In this document: positions 39,107-40,991 of the stretch, in pieces
Layout: each line of letters opens with the position of its first letter
Numbering within the stretch: the first letter of the stretch is position 1
Origin: a virus
Virus record (IMG/VR): IMGVR_UViG_3300047373_000827
Coordinates: 1 to 40,991 of that record
Reading direction: 5' to 3' (one strand)
Length of the DNA stretch: 40,991 nucleotides
Made by a program: the position numbers and the translations under genes
Notes under the pieces: model-generated
Database searches by the model: none
Seen by the model: the letters and a program-made list of their open reading frames with translations, nothing else
Told to the model about the DNA's origin: nothing

Positions 39107-40612
39107 ATGTCAATAAACAAAGAAATAGTATCTAGAACAATTGGTGATAACAATGGTGTTTCTCAAGTTTTTTTACAGAATACTATACCTAATATATTTG
39201 AACCAATAACAGAACCTCAACCATTTAAGGTTCCTTTGTTTTCACTTAGGGGTGCTACATTTAATTTTTATGAACAAGTTGTAGATGGTATTTCTGTTAA
39301 CATAAATAACTCAAAAACTGTACAATATAATTATACTGCAAACACCTCTTCATTTAGTGCTATTACTAGAACTATATACGATATATATAAAGTAGATTTT
39401 AGAACTTATAATCAAGTTTTTAACACATTTAATTATCTGGGGGAGGAGATATTGCCTACTAGTGGCGAGACTGCAGTTGCAACTGGGGAAACTCTGACTA
39501 AAGAGAGTGTAGGCAATTTGATGTCAACACCGCTCATTACACTATACGATACAGGGTCTACAATAACAACCCCTATTTATAATTTTAATTTACCATCCAC
39601 CGTAAAACCATTAGACCAATTTGCCCAACCTCTCCTTGAAGATAAGTCTCAATATTTTATAGATACTAGATATGAATTTCCTCTAGAAAGAGACAAAACC
39701 TTGGGTGGGTATCAAATTTTAAGCGGAGGAGTTGCAACAAACATATTATTAACGGGACTTACTGAGAATGGAAATTTTTTAATTCAAACAAGCAGGAATT
39801 CAGAAACTATAGATAAGGGTATATTTTCAGGACTTACTGTTAATGGTGCTTTATTTACCTATTTTGTTGCGCCTCAAAAGCCTAACATAGATGTTCTTAG
39901 CGATGAGCCAAGCGTTCAAGGTCAATTAGATACATTTTCCCCTATATTTAGTTTTAACAATGTGTCTGATGGAGACTATTACAAACTACAGGTAACATAT
40001 GATATTGATGATGTAAGATTTACAGCTTCTACCGTTTTCGACATAGACAGACAAGAGGGGGAGCCTGAGTTTATAAGAACATTTTCAACGCCACTTAGCC
40101 CAGATTCTAACTTTTTATATAGAATAGGCAATACTAAAGAGATAACAAATGTATTTGGAGTCAAGCAAAATGTTACTACGTGGGGTAGAGCTGAAAATGC
40201 ATTCACAGCTACAGATGGTATATATGATATTGATGGTAGGGTTTATCAAAATGAACTATTTGGAAGCTCCGTCTCTGGTGCCACTATCACGTTTACTGTT
40301 GTTACTACAACATCAGATGTGGAATTAGGTGTAGATGCTCCTTATGAAAATGTTATAGAAGAAGGTACTAACGAACCTCTGGGAGGTGGTACTGGTGCAA
40401 TATTCTCTGCACTTACAGACTCAAATGGAAACTATTCAATAAGTGACATAAAAGGTGGTGCATTAGGAGTTTCAATTTCTAAAGATGGATATGTTACTCA
40501 ACAATATACATTAGAACTTAATGAAGACCTTACGGGTATAGATTATACAATTAGATTAGAGTGGGGTAGTGATTTAACAATAGAAGATGTACAAGGACAA
40601 ATACTTATATAA
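39107..40612 (+). CDS. Tail fibre/collar protein with carboxypeptidase-regulatory-like domain
   Basis: 501 aa, beta-rich. The last 130 residues form a CarboxypepD_reg/Ig-like repeat: YDIDGRVYQNELFG, GATITFTVV, LTDSNGNYSISDIKGG, LGVSISKDGYVTQQY. Near residue 265 there is a fibronectin-like stretch (FSPIFSFNNVSDGDYYKLQV). Such domains decorate phage fibres and many Bacteroidota surface proteins. Same operon as the baseplate protein. Likely an adhesin or fibre connector. Confidence 0.7.
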   Translation: MSINKEIVSRTIGDNNGVSQVFLQNTIPNIFEPITEPQPFKVPLFSLRGATFNFYEQVVDGISVNINNSKTVQYNYTANTSSFSAITRTIYDIYKVDFRTYNQVFNTFNYLGEEILPTSGETAVATGETLTKESVGNLMSTPLITLYDTGSTITTPIYNFNLPSTVKPLDQFAQPLLEDKSQYFIDTRYEFPLERDKTLGGYQILSGGVATNILLTGLTENGNFLIQTSRNSETIDKGIFSGLTVNGALFTYFVAPQKPNIDVLSDEPSVQGQLDTFSPIFSFNNVSDGDYYKLQVTYDIDDVRFTASTVFDIDRQEGEPEFIRTFSTPLSPDSNFLYRIGNTKEITNVFGVKQNVTTWGRAENAFTATDGIYDIDGRVYQNELFGSSVSGATITFTVVTTTSDVELGVDAPYENVIEEGTNEPLGGGTGAIFSALTDSNGNYSISDIKGGALGVSISKDGYVTQQYTLELNEDLTGIDYTIRLEWGSDLTIEDVQGQILI

Positions 40613-40620
40613 AAACAGAT

Positions 40621-40991
40621 ATGCCAGTAACAGAATTATTATTTAGTGGAGACACAACAGAACAAGGTAGGGTTATTATAAATAATGCTTATACCCAAGA
40701 CTGTATATGGACTGGTAGCACTGGCGACTTCACTGGTATTACAAAAAATATTATAACTAATAATGATGGAAACAATATAATAAGTGGAAATAGTGCCACA
40801 AACTCTTCCGTAGTAGAGTATAGTTCAATATTAGCTGGTTTGGGGAATACTATATTTGGACAAAATCCTTTTAATACAAGTGTTAAAAACTCTTCTATTA
40901 TTGGAGGTAATTCAAATTTAATTACTCATAGTAATGGTTTTGTAGACATTGAAAACTGTGTAATTGTTGGAGGAGCATCCAATGCTATTAC
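40621..40991 (+). CDS. Beta-helical fibre protein, 3'-truncated
   Basis: ATG 40621, 8 nt after the previous stop; open to the window edge (123 codons seen). After MPVTELLFSGDTTEQG the sequence has short repeats of the kind SSIIGGNSNLI, CVIVGGASNAI and YSSILAGLGNTI, with Asn/Gly/Ser turns, as in parallel beta-helix or trimeric fibre shafts. Probably a tail fibre; the end is not in the window. Confidence 0.75.
   Translation, partial: MPVTELLFSGDTTEQGRVIINNAYTQDCIWTGSTGDFTGITKNIITNNDGNNIISGNSATNSSVVEYSSILAGLGNTIFGQNPFNTSVKNSSIIGGNSNLITHSNGFVDIENCVIVGGASNAI

Noticed and set aside
1-40991. Insertion sequences, integrase or attachment sites
   Set aside because: No transposase, integrase or terminal inverted repeats with target duplications were seen; HNH genes are the only mobile-type enzymes.

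Overview
This window is part of the genome of a large tailed dsDNA phage. It carries T4-type replication and recombination proteins, baseplate and tail genes, three tRNAs, two peptidoglycan hydrolases and many small accessory genes. The host is most likely a Bacteroidota (flavobacterium-like) bacterium, probably aquatic. Base composition is very AT-rich and there is almost no Shine-Dalgarno sequence ahead of the start codons. Several small domains (the KRPG basic protein at 7665, the KGFSxKAHC and PGYWSCRLP modules around 22.8-26 kb) are ones I associate with phages of marine bacteria. Host and habitat are inference.

Layout. 1-1441 (+): end of a structural locus, with a truncated gene, a small protein and a LamG/concanavalin-like fibre protein. 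1436-4442 (-): a PcfJ-domain protein, an HNH-like zinc protein and an unknown. 4578-9746 (both strands): small acidic, membrane and tag-bearing proteins, a YqeY/HTH pair and a 44-residue basic protein. 9757-12098 (+): a candidate small RNA, GH24 lysozyme, tRNA-Ala, a holin-like protein and a GH16 glycoside hydrolase. 12095-13794 (-): HNH endonuclease, an unknown and a P-loop kinase. 13825-14523 (+): an unknown. 14524-15367: no protein gene; a GC-richer, strongly self-complementary block with a bidirectional terminator, a degenerate tRNA-like element, tRNA-Met and tRNA-Arg. 15368-17553 (-): lipoprotein and an SNF2-type helicase. 17627-26648: more small tag-bearing proteins, an amidase and a Cas4/RecB-like nuclease. 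26645-31830 (-): replication/recombination block with a fused Mre11-Rad50 (SbcD-SbcC) protein, primase and a RuvC-like resolvase. 31924-36271 (-) and 36454-end (+): divergent structural operons for tail, baseplate and fibres.

Three patterns run through the window. First, many unrelated small proteins carry one of three short peptide tags: an N-terminal amphipathic helix ending in (I/L)xE, like T4 capsid-targeting sequences; a terminal SYxxRxKxLAG tag; or a (K/R)xLLIEK tag. I read these as possible virion-packaging or processing signals, which would make much of the accessory region a set of capsid-internal, ejected proteins. Second, an AT-rich box close to TATTTATTA sits just upstream of many genes and of tRNA-Ala, and is a candidate phage promoter; in several cases it lies only 2-4 nt before the ATG, suggesting near-leaderless mRNAs. 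Third, the 14.5-15.1 kb block looks like structured non-coding RNA transcribed with the tRNAs, and is the best candidate here for something undescribed.
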